From Microbacterium sp. SORGH_AS_0862 (lineage in GTDB: Bacteria > Actinomycetota > Actinomycetes > Actinomycetales > Microbacteriaceae): a DNA stretch of 64,000 nt. Below, piece after piece: positions 1 to 8,581 of the stretch. The DNA lies in contig NZ_JAUTAY010000001.1 of assembly GCF_030818795.1 (NCBI RefSeq), forward strand, positions 1,550,001 through 1,614,000, read 5' to 3'. Position 1 is the first letter of the stretch, and every line of letters starts with the position of its first letter. Below the pieces are notes generated by a model. It did not search any database. It had not been told where the DNA came from and saw only the letters and a program-made list of their open reading frames with translations. The position numbers and the translations under genes are program-made.

Positions 1-70
1 GCGCCGCGATCTCCACGTTCGACCACATAGAGGACGCTTTCTGTCCGCTAGTCGATCGAGAATGGAGAAC

Positions 71-1015
71 ATGTCCGCGACGTCCTCCCGCATGTTGTCG
101 CTGCTGTCGCTGCTGCAGGCGCGGCGCGACTGGCCCGGCGGAGTGCTCGCCGAGCGCCTGGGCGTGACGCCGCGCACCGTGCGGCGCGACATCGAGCGCT
201 TGCGGGCGCTGGGATACGTGATCGACGCGGCGAAAGGTCCGGACGGCGGGTACCGACTCGCCGCGGGATCCGAGCTGCCGCCGCTGCTCTTCGACGACGA
301 GCAGGCAGTCGCCATCGCCGTCGCCCTGCAGAGCGCTCCCGCGACGGGTGTCGATGTGGCCGAGGCCGCCGCGCGCGCCCTCGCCACCGTGCGGCAGGTC
401 ATGCCGTCCCGGCTCCGGCACCGCATCGAGGGCATCCGCTTCACCGACGCCGCAGGCTCGGACACCGTCGACCCTGCCGTACTGGAGGCGGCGAGCGCCG
501 CGACCGAGAACCGCCGCGTCCTGCGTTTCGACTACCGCGACGACCTATCCCGCCACGCCGAGCCGCATGCCGTCATCGCCCGCGGCGGTCGGTGGTACCT
601 GGTCGCGTGGGATCTCGACGCCGCGGACTGGCGCATCTTCCGGCTCGACCGGATGGTGCCCCGCATCCCACTCGGAGCGCCGTTCGCACCGCGGCCGATT
701 CCCCACGGCGATGCCGTGGCGTTCCTCTCGGCGCGGATGAAGGGTTCCGACAGCCCGGAGACGTGGCCCGTCTACGGCGAGGTCCTGCTGGAGCTGCCAC
801 TTCGCGCTGCCACGCCGTGGCTCGGGGACGCGGAGGGAGTCGCCGTCTCCGAGGCGACGTGCCGCATCCGCGTCGGGTCGTGGTCGTGGGCCGGGGTACT
901 GTCGTGGATCCTGCGCTTCGATGCGCCGTTCACCGTGCTGGCTCCGCCGGAGTTCGCCGCCGCGGCGCGCTCACTCTCCGAACGGGTCGCGGATGCGGTG
1001 CCCGCCGGTCGTTGA
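71..1015 (+). CDS. YafY-type HTH/WYL-domain transcriptional regulator
   Basis: A DNA-binding regulator of the DeoR-like/WYL class, 314 aa. The N-terminus (about residues 5-60) is a winged helix-turn-helix with the pattern LAERLGVTPRTVRRDIERLR. The WYL core follows at about 140-200 and reads RWYLVAWDLDAADWRIFRLDR, which is the usual effector-sensing or nucleic-acid-binding fold, and a WCX-like C-terminal part follows. I chose the ATG at 71 because GGAG lies five bases upstream; an in-frame ATG at 62 has poorer spacing. The gene converges on the GyrI-like gene next door. Family members control nearby stress or metabolic genes. The target here is unknown, although adjacent GyrI-like and DoxX genes are common companions. 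Confidence 0.85.
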   Translation: MSATSSRMLSLLSLLQARRDWPGGVLAERLGVTPRTVRRDIERLRALGYVIDAAKGPDGGYRLAAGSELPPLLFDDEQAVAIAVALQSAPATGVDVAEAAARALATVRQVMPSRLRHRIEGIRFTDAAGSDTVDPAVLEAASAATENRRVLRFDYRDDLSRHAEPHAVIARGGRWYLVAWDLDAADWRIFRLDRMVPRIPLGAPFAPRPIPHGDAVAFLSARMKGSDSPETWPVYGEVLLELPLRAATPWLGDAEGVAVSEATCRIRVGSWSWAGVLSWILRFDAPFTVLAPPEFAAAARSLSERVADAVPAGR

Positions 1016-1045
1016 GCGAGCACCGCGAGTCGAAACGCCCGCGCG

Positions 1046-1660
1046 TCAGGCTGGGATGACCGGCTGGCGCAGAATGGTCCGCAGCTTTGCGGGCGCTGCA
1101 CGCCGCGGATCCCCCAGGTAGATCTCGTGGTGCCGGCCGTTCCACGTGAAACCGAGCTCCGGCATGAGCTCGTCGTGGAGGTGCGCCAGTACCGGCGCTT
1201 CGTCGTCGTAGAAGCCGACGTGCAGGGTCTGCAGACAGAGCCCCTCGGTCATCGTGAGGTGCGACACCTGCGCGATCGGTGCGCCGGGCTTCTTCGCGGA
1301 TGCGGCGGCGAGCCCCGCCGCGACGTCCTCCGCACTCACCGGGGCGGGCAGCGGGATCAGCATGGTCCAGTCCCAGTCGCTCTTCCTGCCCTGCACGAAA
1401 GTGGTGGGGTCGTCGCTCGACCACAGTCCTTCGAGGGGCCCCACGACGAAGTCTGAACCGGTGCGTGTCTTGAACGCGCTGCGGGCCTGATAGCCCGACA
1501 CGTACAGCGCCTCGACCGCGGCCCGGTACGCCGGTTCGGTGTTCGGGTCGCCGTGCCCGTCGATCGCGAGGTACTGCATCTCGGGCACGTCGACCCGGAC
1601 GAACCGACCGGACGGAGGCTTGTACAACGCCCCGAGATCTCGCTTGAGGTCGTACCGCAT
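1046..1660 (-). CDS. GyrI-like small-molecule-binding domain protein
   Basis: A 204-residue soluble protein whose whole length resembles the GyrI-like/effector-binding family (SOUL/BacC-like fold). It starts MRYDLKRDLGALY and contains the family pattern MQYLAIDGHGDPNTEPAYRAAVEALY near residue 25 and a C-terminal GRHHEIYLGDPRR-type segment typical of this group. Such proteins bind small hydrophobic ligands and some hydrolyse cyclopropanoids; no substrate can be inferred here. The start at 1660 is preferred over an upstream start at 1705 because GAGGGAG precedes it and the extra 15 residues are not protein-like. It converges on the WYL regulator gene. Confidence 0.75.
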   Translation of the reverse strand: MRYDLKRDLGALYKPPSGRFVRVDVPEMQYLAIDGHGDPNTEPAYRAAVEALYVSGYQARSAFKTRTGSDFVVGPLEGLWSSDDPTTFVQGRKSDWDWTMLIPLPAPVSAEDVAAGLAAASAKKPGAPIAQVSHLTMTEGLCLQTLHVGFYDDEAPVLAHLHDELMPELGFTWNGRHHEIYLGDPRRAAPAKLRTILRQPVIPA

Positions 1661-1765
1661 CCCTGCTCCCTCGCTTCGGCGTCTCGTCTCACCCCGCCCG
1701 GTCAACGTACAGACACCCCGGACGCCGAGCGAGTGACACGGGCGCAGGTGCCGGGGGTCCGAGGG

Positions 1766-2050
1766 TCAGTCGGCGAGCTGCTGGATCGAGTACTTCCGCT
1801 CGATCCCGGCGGTCGCGGTGCCCCAGTCGCTCGCCGCGACGCGCTCCTGGTGCGCGCGGAACGCCTCCTCCGTGGCGAACAGCTCGGCCACATCCCACAC
1901 CAGCGGGTCGGCCGTCGGTGTCACGTCGAACCGCGTGCATCCCGCCTCCGCTCGCGTGAGCTCGATGTGGCCCGGCAGGTGCATCGCGACGATCGCCGCC
2001 TGCTCTTCGTTCGCGCAGATCAGCGTTCCGGTCAGCTGGATGCGAGGCAT
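1766..2050 (-). CDS. putative quinol monooxygenase (ABM domain)
   Basis: A 94-residue protein with the antibiotic-biosynthesis-monooxygenase ferredoxin-like fold. It reads MPRIQLTGTLICANEEQ at the N-terminus, then HIELTRAEAGCTRFDV, and ends with a FRAHQERVAASDWG segment matching the usual 'F..H..S.H' region of YgiN/ABM proteins. Members act as cofactor-free quinol monooxygenases or heme-degrading enzymes; which applies is not visible. The reading frame runs open upstream to 2185, but that extension is low-complexity and the ATG at 2050 gives the normal family length. Confidence 0.75.
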   Translation of the reverse strand: MPRIQLTGTLICANEEQAAIVAMHLPGHIELTRAEAGCTRFDVTPTADPLVWDVAELFATEEAFRAHQERVAASDWGTATAGIERKYSIQQLAD

Positions 2051-2145
2051 CCGTCCATTGTGCCGATGGGCGGAGTCGGCGGCGAGTCGACGTGGGCTGC
2101 GGAGCTTCGCGCCCGATTCCGAGCGAACAGTCGGACAATGGCCTG

Positions 2146-2547
2146 ATGGCACGCCGCGCGAAGAAGCCCGCAACCCGCATCCCATGGATCGTGATGATCC
2201 CGTTCGCGGTGTCGGGCGTCATCCACCTCGTGCGACCGAGCGTCTTCACGCCGATCATCCCTCGCGCGCTTCGACGGTGGGACAAGGCGCTGGTGATCGT
2301 CTCGGGCGTCGCCGAATTGGCGTGCGCGGCCGGCCTGGCTGTGCCGTCGACACGCGTGGCCGCAGGCCGCGCGAGCGCGGTGGTGCTCGCCGCGGTCTGG
2401 CCCGCCAATGCGCAGATGAGCGTCGATCTCGGCCGCCGGGCCGCTCGCCGGCGCACCCTGAAAGCGTGGGCCGCGTTCGCGGCGTCGCTCGTCCGTCTGC
2501 CGCTTCAGGTGCCCCTGATCGAGCAGGCGCTCGGTCGTTCGCGCTGA
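2146..2547 (+). CDS. DoxX-like integral membrane protein
   Basis: A 133-residue membrane protein with about four hydrophobic segments. The second contains the DoxX-type pattern AVSGVIHLVRPSVFTPIIPRAL and the third is LVIVSGVAELACAAGLAV; the C-terminus carries a basic loop LGRRAARRRTLK. DoxX-family proteins sit in the inner membrane and have been linked to thiol or oxidative stress, but no enzymatic role is established for this subgroup. The ATG at 2146 is chosen because the 18 codons upstream (from 2092) are arginine/serine rich and unlike the family. It stands divergent from the ABM gene and is separated from it by about 95 bases. Confidence 0.7.
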   Translation: MARRAKKPATRIPWIVMIPFAVSGVIHLVRPSVFTPIIPRALRRWDKALVIVSGVAELACAAGLAVPSTRVAAGRASAVVLAAVWPANAQMSVDLGRRAARRRTLKAWAAFAASLVRLPLQVPLIEQALGRSR

Positions 2548-2647
2548 CCCCCCTCAGACGACGCGCCAGAGTGTCGTGTCACGCTTGCCGCCGGCGGACC
2601 AGAGAACCATACGATCGCGCAACCGGTATCCGTCTCCGTCACGCCGG

Positions 2648-2770
2648 TGATGATCGAGGAGATCGAAATGCGAATGCGTCGTGCTGTGAAGCTGCGACTT
2701 ACGGACGCAGACTAAGAGCGCTCACCGGCGAAGTGTCGGTGCGGCTCGGCTTTTAGCTGCATGAGCGGTC
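2648..2770 (+). other. possible gene remnant, unassigned
   Basis: A short open stretch beginning GTG ATG at 2648 encodes only about 22 residues (ending RAVKLRLTDAD) before a stop, and a different frame continues with RRLRALTGEVSVRLGF. The two pieces could be joined by one frameshift into a basic helix-like segment, as in the first residues of some integrases, but there is too little to name a family. It lies between DoxX and the SnoaL-like gene at the left edge of the accessory block. It may equally be non-coding. Confidence 0.2.
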
Positions 2771-2788
2771 CTGACTTCCGGGTTCGGG

Positions 2789-3205
2789 TCAGTCGGAGGT
2801 GCTGCTGAGTTTCTGCTGGGTTTCCCATGCCGCGCGGATCGGGTGGGTGTCGTAGACGATGTGCAGATGAGTGATGCGGCCGGTGGCGTCGAGCTCGGCG
2901 ACGTCGACTGCGGTGAAGGGGGCGGGCGTTCCGTCGGCAAGGGTCCAGGCGAAGTCGAACCAGAACGCGACGGTCGCGTCTGCCCCGTCGATGTCGTGAA
3001 GCGTCTTGCGCAAGGTGAGGGAGGACTGAGCGGTGTCCGCGAACAGCAGCGGGTAAAACTCGTTCGCGGCCAGGTCGCCGTACAGCGGGGAGCTGACAAC
3101 GCTGTCGTCTGCGAACAGACCCAGTACCGCCTTGATGTTGGCGGCAGCGAGAGCAGCGAGGTAGTTGTCGACAAGGTGGTTGGCGACGGCGCGGGAAAGA
3201 GGCAT
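2789..3205 (-). CDS. SnoaL/NTF2-like domain protein
   Basis: A 138-residue protein of the cystatin/NTF2-like (SnoaL) superfamily. The N-terminal helix reads AVANHLVDNYLAALAAANIKAVLGLFADDSVVSSPLYG, the usual 'helix then D..V' start of this fold. Later strands show KTLHDIDGADATVAFWFDFAW and FTAVDVAELDATGRITHLHIVYD, matching the typical ketosteroid-isomerase-like core. Members include isomerases, hydroxylases and orphan binding domains, so no reaction is claimed. The ATG at 3205 has AAGGAACAG in front; an earlier ATG at 3232 does not. It may respond to the inverted repeats upstream at 3276 and 3314. Confidence 0.75.
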   Translation of the reverse strand: MPLSRAVANHLVDNYLAALAAANIKAVLGLFADDSVVSSPLYGDLAANEFYPLLFADTAQSSLTLRKTLHDIDGADATVAFWFDFAWTLADGTPAPFTAVDVAELDATGRITHLHIVYDTHPIRAAWETQQKLSSTSD

Positions 3206-3275
3206 CGATCTGTTCCTTAGAAGCATTGACAAGGTGTGGCGAGTGGGTCCGCTGGTCAGACCATAAAAGATCTTT

Positions 3276-3293
3276 GTTCATTTTGTGATGAAC
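3276..3293. promoter_or_regulatory. inverted repeat, candidate operator
   Basis: GTTCAT-N6-ATGAAC, six-base perfect arms with a six-base loop, about 70 bases upstream of the SnoaL-like gene start. The position and symmetry suit a repressor site for that gene. No binding protein is identified. Confidence 0.35.
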
Positions 3294-3313
3294 GGCGCTC
3301 ATTTTCATTTCTA

Positions 3314-3331
3314 CGTTACGGCCTCGTAACG
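3314..3331. promoter_or_regulatory. inverted repeat, candidate operator
   Basis: CGTTACG-GCCT-CGTAACG, seven-base perfect arms around a four-base loop, in the 377-base divergent spacer (3206-3582) between the SnoaL-like gene and the ABC operon. TetR-type regulators often bind sites of this size and two TetR genes follow the operon, so this is a candidate operator by inference. The rest of the spacer shows no gene. A TACACT hexamer near 3553 could be a -10 element for the operon. Confidence 0.35.
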
Positions 3332-3582
3332 CAGTGCGGAGCCACAGCCAGTCGCCCGGGTCAGCGGCGTTCGAGGGCTGGGAGCATCACCGCGAGTCGT
3401 CCTGAATCGCGCCTCGGAGGGCGGTTCCGGCCAAGGTTCGGCGTGTTCTTGAGGAAGCGAATTTAACGGTGGACAACTGTTACATGAGACGCGACCCTCC
3501 GAAACTCCGGCGAAACAAAAGCACAGGACAGTCAGTTCACACAGCTTCTTTTACACTGTTCAACTAGACCTGGAGATATCGC

Positions 3583-4515
3583 ATGTCCACTCTGACTCGC
3601 GTGCGGCGGTTGGCTCCGGCCCTGGCCGCAGGCGCCCTGACCCTGTCCCTTCTTGCGGGCTGTTCGTCCGGCGTTTCTGACGCGGGCGCCGAAACCGAAA
3701 CGTCCGAACCGATCCCGACCGAGTCCGTCGATCAGGCTCTGCATGCCTTGCTTCCTGAAAGCGCCCAGTCGTCCGGCATCCTCAAGGTCGGGGCACCTTA
3801 CGCGCTCAAGCCGTCGATCTTCACGGACGACGCAGGTGAGCCCGAGGGCATCAGCGTCGATCTCAGCGCCGCCCTGGGCCAGGTGCTCGGTGTGCAGTTC
3901 GAGTGGGAGGAGACGGCCGACCCCGTGACCGCGATACAGTCTGGCAACCTCGATCTGTCGATGGGCTACCTGTCGGACAGCCCTGCTCGTGAGCAGGTGC
4001 TGACGATGGTGCCGCAGTTCCAGAACACATCCACGCTTCTGGTGCCGGCCGGGTCGACGATCACCGACATCACGAGCATGTGCGGCAAGGTCCTCGCCGT
4101 GGTGTCCGGGAGTCAGCAAGAGAAGCGCGCGAACACGGTCAGCTCGGAGTCGTGCGGGTCCGATCCCGTCCAGGTGACCGCGTTCCCCTCCCCCAAGGAC
4201 GCGCTCACGCAGGTGCAGTCCGGCCGTGCGGACGCATATGTCGCTCCCCGGATGATCTTGCAGGGGATCGTGGACACCTCCGGAGGAGCGTTTGCTGTGA
4301 CCGACGCGAACTATCCCGACTACCCATTCGCCATGGGCGTGACCAAGGACAACGTCGACCTCGCGAAGGCTCTCGCGGGCGCGCTTCAGAAGTTGTACGA
4401 CACCGGCACGTACACCCAGATCCTTCAGAAGTGGGATGTCGCCGACATAGCGCTGGAGACCGACCAGATCGGGGTGAACACCGGGTCGACCGCCGCGTTC
4501 CCCGTCAACCAGTAA
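3583..4515 (+). CDS. ABC transporter substrate-binding lipoprotein (polar amino-acid type)
   Basis: The extracytoplasmic receptor of an importer, 310 aa. A signal peptide ([22 protein letters not shown]) ends in the lipobox LAGC, so the protein should be lipid-anchored at the cysteine near residue 27. The mature part has the SBP_bac_3 layout: GILKVGAPYALKPSIFTDDAG, the hinge segment around EGISVDLSAALGQVLGVQFEW, a second lobe from about residue 160, and a C-terminal LYDTGTYTQILQKWDV helix typical of amino-acid receptors. GGAG lies upstream of the ATG. It is the first gene of a five-gene coupled operon with permease, ATPase, aminotransferase and a metallohydrolase, which implies an amine- or amino-acid-like ligand. 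Confidence 0.9.
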   Translation: MSTLTRVRRLAPALAAGALTLSLLAGCSSGVSDAGAETETSEPIPTESVDQALHALLPESAQSSGILKVGAPYALKPSIFTDDAGEPEGISVDLSAALGQVLGVQFEWEETADPVTAIQSGNLDLSMGYLSDSPAREQVLTMVPQFQNTSTLLVPAGSTITDITSMCGKVLAVVSGSQQEKRANTVSSESCGSDPVQVTAFPSPKDALTQVQSGRADAYVAPRMILQGIVDTSGGAFAVTDANYPDYPFAMGVTKDNVDLAKALAGALQKLYDTGTYTQILQKWDVADIALETDQIGVNTGSTAAFPVNQ

Positions 4516-4575
4516 CCGACAGATCCGGCCCGAGCGTCACCACCTGCTCGGGCCGGATCACAAGCGGAGAACTCC

Positions 4576-5460
4576 ATGACCACTCCCCCCGTGCGTTCGC
4601 CTCGCGCTCCAGTGACGGACCCCGCCACCCCCACACCTCCCCGTGTCATCCGACGCCGCGCAGTTTTGCCCTGGATCGTCGCGGCGGCCCTGTCCGCGCT
4701 GATGATCGCCGTCGTCACGGCCCTCGCCACCAACCCTCGCCTGGACTGGGGGGTGACCGGGCAATGGCTCTTCAACCCTCGCATCCTCAAGGGCGTGTGG
4801 GTCACCATCCAACTGTCGGTGCTCTCCATGGTGTTCGGCGTCCTGCTCGGCACCCTCATCGGCATTGCCCGTCTGTCTCACAACAGGGTCTTGCGTCTCA
4901 TCGCGTCGACGTACGTGACCATCTTCCGCTCCATTCCGGCGTTGCTGCAGCTCCTGCTGTGGGGCAACATCGGCCTCATCGTCCAGCAGGTGTCGATCGG
5001 TATCCCCTTCACCGATGTGCGGTTCTTCGCCCTCGACACGAACGACCTCATCGCACCATTCACCGCGGCCGTGATCGCGCTCGCCCTTCACGAGGCCGCA
5101 TACGTCGCTGAGATTGTCCGCGGCGGAGTTCTCGGCGTTGATGTCGGACAACGCGAGGCCGGGGCGGCCCTCGGGATGCCGCCCGGCTACATCATGCGCC
5201 GTGTACTTCTCCCTCAGGCCTTCCGTCTGATCATCCCACCGCTGGGTAACCAGTTCGTCACCCTCATCAAGGCCACCAGTCTCGTCGCCATCATCGCGGG
5301 CGGGGACGTACTCACTGAAGCGCAGAACATCGCCGCGTCCAACTACCGCGTCGTCGAGATGCTCGCCGTCGCCACGTTCTGGTACTTCCTCCTCGTCATT
5401 GCCGCGTCTATCTGCCAGTCGTTCCTTGAACGGGTCGCCACGAAGGGAGTCCGCCGATGA
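4576..5460 (+). CDS. ABC transporter permease (HisMQ/GlnP type)
   Basis: Membrane subunit of the importer, 294 aa. After a cytoplasmic N-terminus of about 35 residues and a first transmembrane helix ([21 protein letters not shown]), the BPD_transp_1 domain spans roughly 80-285. The EAA loop that contacts the ATPase is clear: [23 protein letters not shown]. The family pattern [14 protein letters not shown] precedes it. An extended first loop between helices 1 and 2 is seen in actinobacterial members. Its end overlaps the ATPase start by four bases (ATGA), indicating translational coupling. It probably works as a homodimer. Confidence 0.9.
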   Translation: MTTPPVRSPRAPVTDPATPTPPRVIRRRAVLPWIVAAALSALMIAVVTALATNPRLDWGVTGQWLFNPRILKGVWVTIQLSVLSMVFGVLLGTLIGIARLSHNRVLRLIASTYVTIFRSIPALLQLLLWGNIGLIVQQVSIGIPFTDVRFFALDTNDLIAPFTAAVIALALHEAAYVAEIVRGGVLGVDVGQREAGAALGMPPGYIMRRVLLPQAFRLIIPPLGNQFVTLIKATSLVAIIAGGDVLTEAQNIAASNYRVVEMLAVATFWYFLLVIAASICQSFLERVATKGVRR

Positions 5461-6236
5461 CAACGACCTCTCCTGCACGCCCACTCGTCTCAGCACTCGG
5501 AGTGCACAAGTCATACGGCCACAACCACGTCCTCCGTGGCGTTGACCTCGAGGTGTCGTCCGGCGAGGTGGTCTGCCTGATCGGCCCCAGCGGCTCGGGC
5601 AAGACCACCCTGTTGCGGACGCTCAACCACCTCGAGACCGTCGACGCCGGCAGCATAGAGGTTGACGGCGAACTGGTCGGTTACCGGGCAGCCGGTGGCC
5701 GAATGTACGAGCTGAAAGAGGCCGAGATCGCAACACAGCGCCGCCGCACCGGCATGGTGTTCCAGCACTTCAATCTCTTCCCGCACATGACCGTGTTGCA
5801 GAACATTGTCGAAGCGCCGATCGGCATAAAACGAATCCCGAAAGCGAAAGCCACTGCCCGGGCGCATGAGTTGCTGACGCTCGTGGGGCTCGCCGACAAG
5901 GCGAGCGCCTACCCGTCCGCGCTTTCCGGCGGGCAGAAGCAGAGGGTCGCCATCGCGCGCGCCCTTGCCATGGACCCCAAGGTCATGTTGTTCGACGAGC
6001 CGACCAGCGCGCTAGACCCGGAACTGGTTGGTGACGTCCTCGCCGTGATGCGGAATCTCGCCGCCTCGGGCATGACCATGATCGTCGTCACCCACGAGAT
6101 CGGCTTCGCCCGTCAAGTCGCCGACCGCATCGTCTTCATGGCGGACGGAGTGGTCGTCGAAGACGGCACTCCCGCCGAAGTCATCGATTCGCCCCAACAT
6201 GCCCGTACCCGAGAATTCCTGAAAGCCGTGTTGTGA
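5457..6236 (+). CDS. amino-acid ABC transporter ATP-binding protein
   Basis: The 259-aa ATPase of the importer, cytoplasmic. All nucleotide-binding motifs are intact: Walker [10 protein letters not shown] near residue 43, Q-loop in [20 protein letters not shown] signature LSGGQKQR near 160, Walker [13 protein letters not shown], and the H-loop [16 protein letters not shown] is characteristic of the GlnQ/HisP polar-amino-acid group. An insertion [20 protein letters not shown] before the Q-loop is normal for this subgroup. The gene is coupled at both ends, overlapping the permease by four bases and the aminotransferase start by four. Confidence 0.93.
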   Translation: MTTTSPARPLVSALGVHKSYGHNHVLRGVDLEVSSGEVVCLIGPSGSGKTTLLRTLNHLETVDAGSIEVDGELVGYRAAGGRMYELKEAEIATQRRRTGMVFQHFNLFPHMTVLQNIVEAPIGIKRIPKAKATARAHELLTLVGLADKASAYPSALSGGQKQRVAIARALAMDPKVMLFDEPTSALDPELVGDVLAVMRNLAASGMTMIVVTHEIGFARQVADRIVFMADGVVVEDGTPAEVIDSPQHARTREFLKAVL

Positions 6237-7576
6237 CTATGAGCTCCACACTGATCCACAACGCCCTCAACGCCCAGCTGCCCACCATCGATCACGGTGA
6301 TGGTGTCTGGCTGTGGGACGCCGACGGTACCCGATACCTGGACGGCTGCTCGGGCGCGGTCGTCACCGCCATCGGCCACGCCCACCCCGCCGTTCTCTCG
6401 GCGATCGCTGAGCAGTCGGGCCGTGTCACGTTCACGCATCGCGGGGCCTTCACGAGCGCCCCGCTCGTCGAGCTCGCTGACCACCTCGCCGAGCTCACCG
6501 GGTACGCAGGAATCTGGTTCGTCAACTCCGGCTCGGAGGCCGTCGAAGCCGCCATGCAATTCGCGTTGCAGTACTTCCAGGAGATCAACGCCGCCGAGCG
6601 GACCGTCTTTCTCTCCGCCCGGCGCGGCTACCACGGCAACACCCTCGGCGCGCTCTCCGCCTCCGGGCACGCCCGCCGCAAGGCCATCGCGGGCATCGCC
6701 CTCGACATCCCAGCCCTGCCTACCCCCTACGCATTCGCGGACCAGGGCGATCTGAGCGAAGACGAGTACTGCGCACAGCTCCTTACCGAGGCCCGTGCCG
6801 TGTTCGAGCGCTATGCCACCCAACTCGCAGGGATCATCATCGAGCCTGTTGGTGGCGCCACTCTCGCCGCCACCACTCCCCCGCGCGGGTACCTGCGGGG
6901 GTTGCGTGCGCTGTGCGACGAGTTCGACGCACTCTTCATCGCCGATGAAGTAATGTCGGGCCTCGGTAGGACGGGCGAGATCCTGGCCTCCTTCCAGGAC
7001 GACATCCGGGCTGACCTGGTGGCGGTGGGCAAGGCACTCGGTGCGGGGTACACGCCCATCGCGGCAACACTCGTGGACGCGCGCATCCTCCACACCATCG
7101 AGACCGGCAGCGGCCGTGTGCTGGGAGGTCACACCTACGGCGGCAATCCTCTCTCGGCAGCTGTGGCCGGCGCCGTCCTCGACGTCTTCCGTTCGGAGCA
7201 GCTCGTCACCCGTGCGCAAGCCATGGGAGCCACCCTCGCCGAGGGACTGCGCGATCTCGCCGACAAGCACCCCCTCATCGCTGACACGCGCGGACGCGGG
7301 ATGCTCCGTGGAGTCGAGTTCGTCGACAGAGCCGCCACGACCGCGCGGCCTCAAGGGGAGCTCGCGGCGCGCATCTTCAAAGCCGCCGTCGCGGAAGGCC
7401 TTCTCCTGTATCCGACCACCGGCGGCTACATCGAAGCAGTCCTTGTCGCCCCACCGCTGACCATCACCCCTCAGGAAATGAGCGATCTGATCAGCAGGTT
7501 CAACCGCGTCCTCACGCGGGTCGAAGCTGACCTGGCCTTCGAAGTGGGCCACGTTCTCGCCGAGTCGGCACGATGA
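6233..7576 (+). CDS. class III PLP-dependent aminotransferase
   Basis: A 447-aa cytoplasmic fold-type I aminotransferase of the ornithine/omega-amino acid group. Visible features are [18 protein letters not shown] near the N-terminus, the phosphate-binding [25 protein letters not shown], the cofactor-contact [13 protein letters not shown], and the Schiff-base lysine in [15 protein letters not shown]. Class III enzymes move amino groups from omega-amines, beta-alanine, GABA, taurine or similar compounds to pyruvate or 2-oxoglutarate; the exact donor is not readable. A GTG at 6233 overlaps the ATPase stop, and an ATG two codons later is an alternative start. Coupling to an importer and a metallohydrolase suggests catabolism of an imported amine. 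Confidence 0.88.
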   Translation: MTMSSTLIHNALNAQLPTIDHGDGVWLWDADGTRYLDGCSGAVVTAIGHAHPAVLSAIAEQSGRVTFTHRGAFTSAPLVELADHLAELTGYAGIWFVNSGSEAVEAAMQFALQYFQEINAAERTVFLSARRGYHGNTLGALSASGHARRKAIAGIALDIPALPTPYAFADQGDLSEDEYCAQLLTEARAVFERYATQLAGIIIEPVGGATLAATTPPRGYLRGLRALCDEFDALFIADEVMSGLGRTGEILASFQDDIRADLVAVGKALGAGYTPIAATLVDARILHTIETGSGRVLGGHTYGGNPLSAAVAGAVLDVFRSEQLVTRAQAMGATLAEGLRDLADKHPLIADTRGRGMLRGVEFVDRAATTARPQGELAARIFKAAVAEGLLLYPTTGGYIEAVLVAPPLTITPQEMSDLISRFNRVLTRVEADLAFEVGHVLAESAR

Positions 7577-8556
7577 GCACGGTCCCTACCGCAACCGGGG
7601 AGGAGGTCAACGTCGCTGACCTCGGCGTCACCCTGCCGCACGAGCACCTGTTCATCAACTTGATGCGCGAGCGCCGCGGCGACGGTCTCGTCACGGACGA
7701 GACGTTGCTTGTTGAGGAACTGTCGGTCTTTGCGAACCAGGGCGGCGGAACCATCTGGGATCTGACGACCGCAGAACTCACACCCGGCTCGACTCTCGCC
7801 GCGGACCCAGTGTTTACAGCGACCTTTCCTGGGCAGACCCGCGCGGCTGACAACGTCCTTGCTGTGGCTCGCGTCTCCCACGCGACCGGGGTCAAGGTAG
7901 TGCTCGGAACGGGGCACTACCGAGACCCCTTCATCGACCGAGCACTTTTCGACCGGCTCACTATCGACGATGTCGCCGATGACATCGTCCGCGACCTCAC
8001 GGCGGGAATCCCAGGCACGGGCGCGCGTGCCGGCATCATCGGCGAGATCGGCGCCGATCAATGGTTCGTTTCCGCTACCGAAGAACGCTCTTTCCGTGCG
8101 GCGGCGCGAGCAAGCCGCCGCACGAACGCGCTGCTGTACACCCATGCCGCACGGTGGCCTGTCGGGCACGCTCAGCTCGACATCCTCTCCCACGAAGGAG
8201 TAGACCCCACCCGCGTCGTCGTTGGCCACGTCGACACCGTGGCCGACCCGGATTACGCCCTCAGCCTCATCAGGAGAGGAGTCACGGTCGGCTTCGACAC
8301 CATCAACACCGCGGCGCCTTCGGCGGTGGACTTCCGCGTGACGCAGATTGTGAAGCTCATCCGCGCCGGCCATGTCGAACGCATCCTCCTCAGTCACGAC
8401 GTGTGCTTGACCTCGCACCTCCGCGCCTCAGGTGGGAACGGCTTCGGCTTCATCCTCGACGGCTTCCGCGCGGCGCTCAGCACAGCTGGAGTCACGGATG
8501 AAGAATTCGACACAATGACGGTCATCAACCCCGCTCGCCTGCTCACGGGGTTGTGA
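7573..8556 (+). CDS. phosphotriesterase-family metal-dependent hydrolase
   Basis: A 327-aa TIM-barrel amidohydrolase of the phosphotriesterase (PTE/PHP/PTER) family. The metal ligands can be read in order: HEH in LGVTLPHEHLFIN, a bridging glutamate in IIGEIGADQWF where many family members carry a carboxylated lysine, H in YTHAARWP, H in VVVGHVD and D in LLSHDVC. The Glu variant is known from the PHP branch. Family activities include lactonase, phosphotriesterase and N-acyl amide hydrolysis (PTER acts on N-acetyltaurine); none is assigned. The ATG overlaps the aminotransferase stop (ATGA), so the two enzymes are likely made together. Confidence 0.88.
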   Translation: MSTVPTATGEEVNVADLGVTLPHEHLFINLMRERRGDGLVTDETLLVEELSVFANQGGGTIWDLTTAELTPGSTLAADPVFTATFPGQTRAADNVLAVARVSHATGVKVVLGTGHYRDPFIDRALFDRLTIDDVADDIVRDLTAGIPGTGARAGIIGEIGADQWFVSATEERSFRAAARASRRTNALLYTHAARWPVGHAQLDILSHEGVDPTRVVVGHVDTVADPDYALSLIRRGVTVGFDTINTAAPSAVDFRVTQIVKLIRAGHVERILLSHDVCLTSHLRASGGNGFGFILDGFRAALSTAGVTDEEFDTMTVINPARLLTGL

Positions 8557-8579
8557 TGACTGGCATCGTTATCATCAAG
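8551..8579. promoter_or_regulatory. imperfect inverted repeat before TetR gene
   Basis: TTGTGATGAC and GTTATCATCAA form an imperfect dyad spanning the hydrolase stop codon and the region just before the TetR ATG at 8582. TetR repressors commonly bind such a site and control their own synthesis. This is inferred from position only. Confidence 0.3.
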
Positions 8580-8581
8580 GC

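Noticed and set aside
2648..2770. Transposase or integrase fragment left of the accessory block
   Set aside because: Too short and frame-broken to assign; listed only as a possible remnant.
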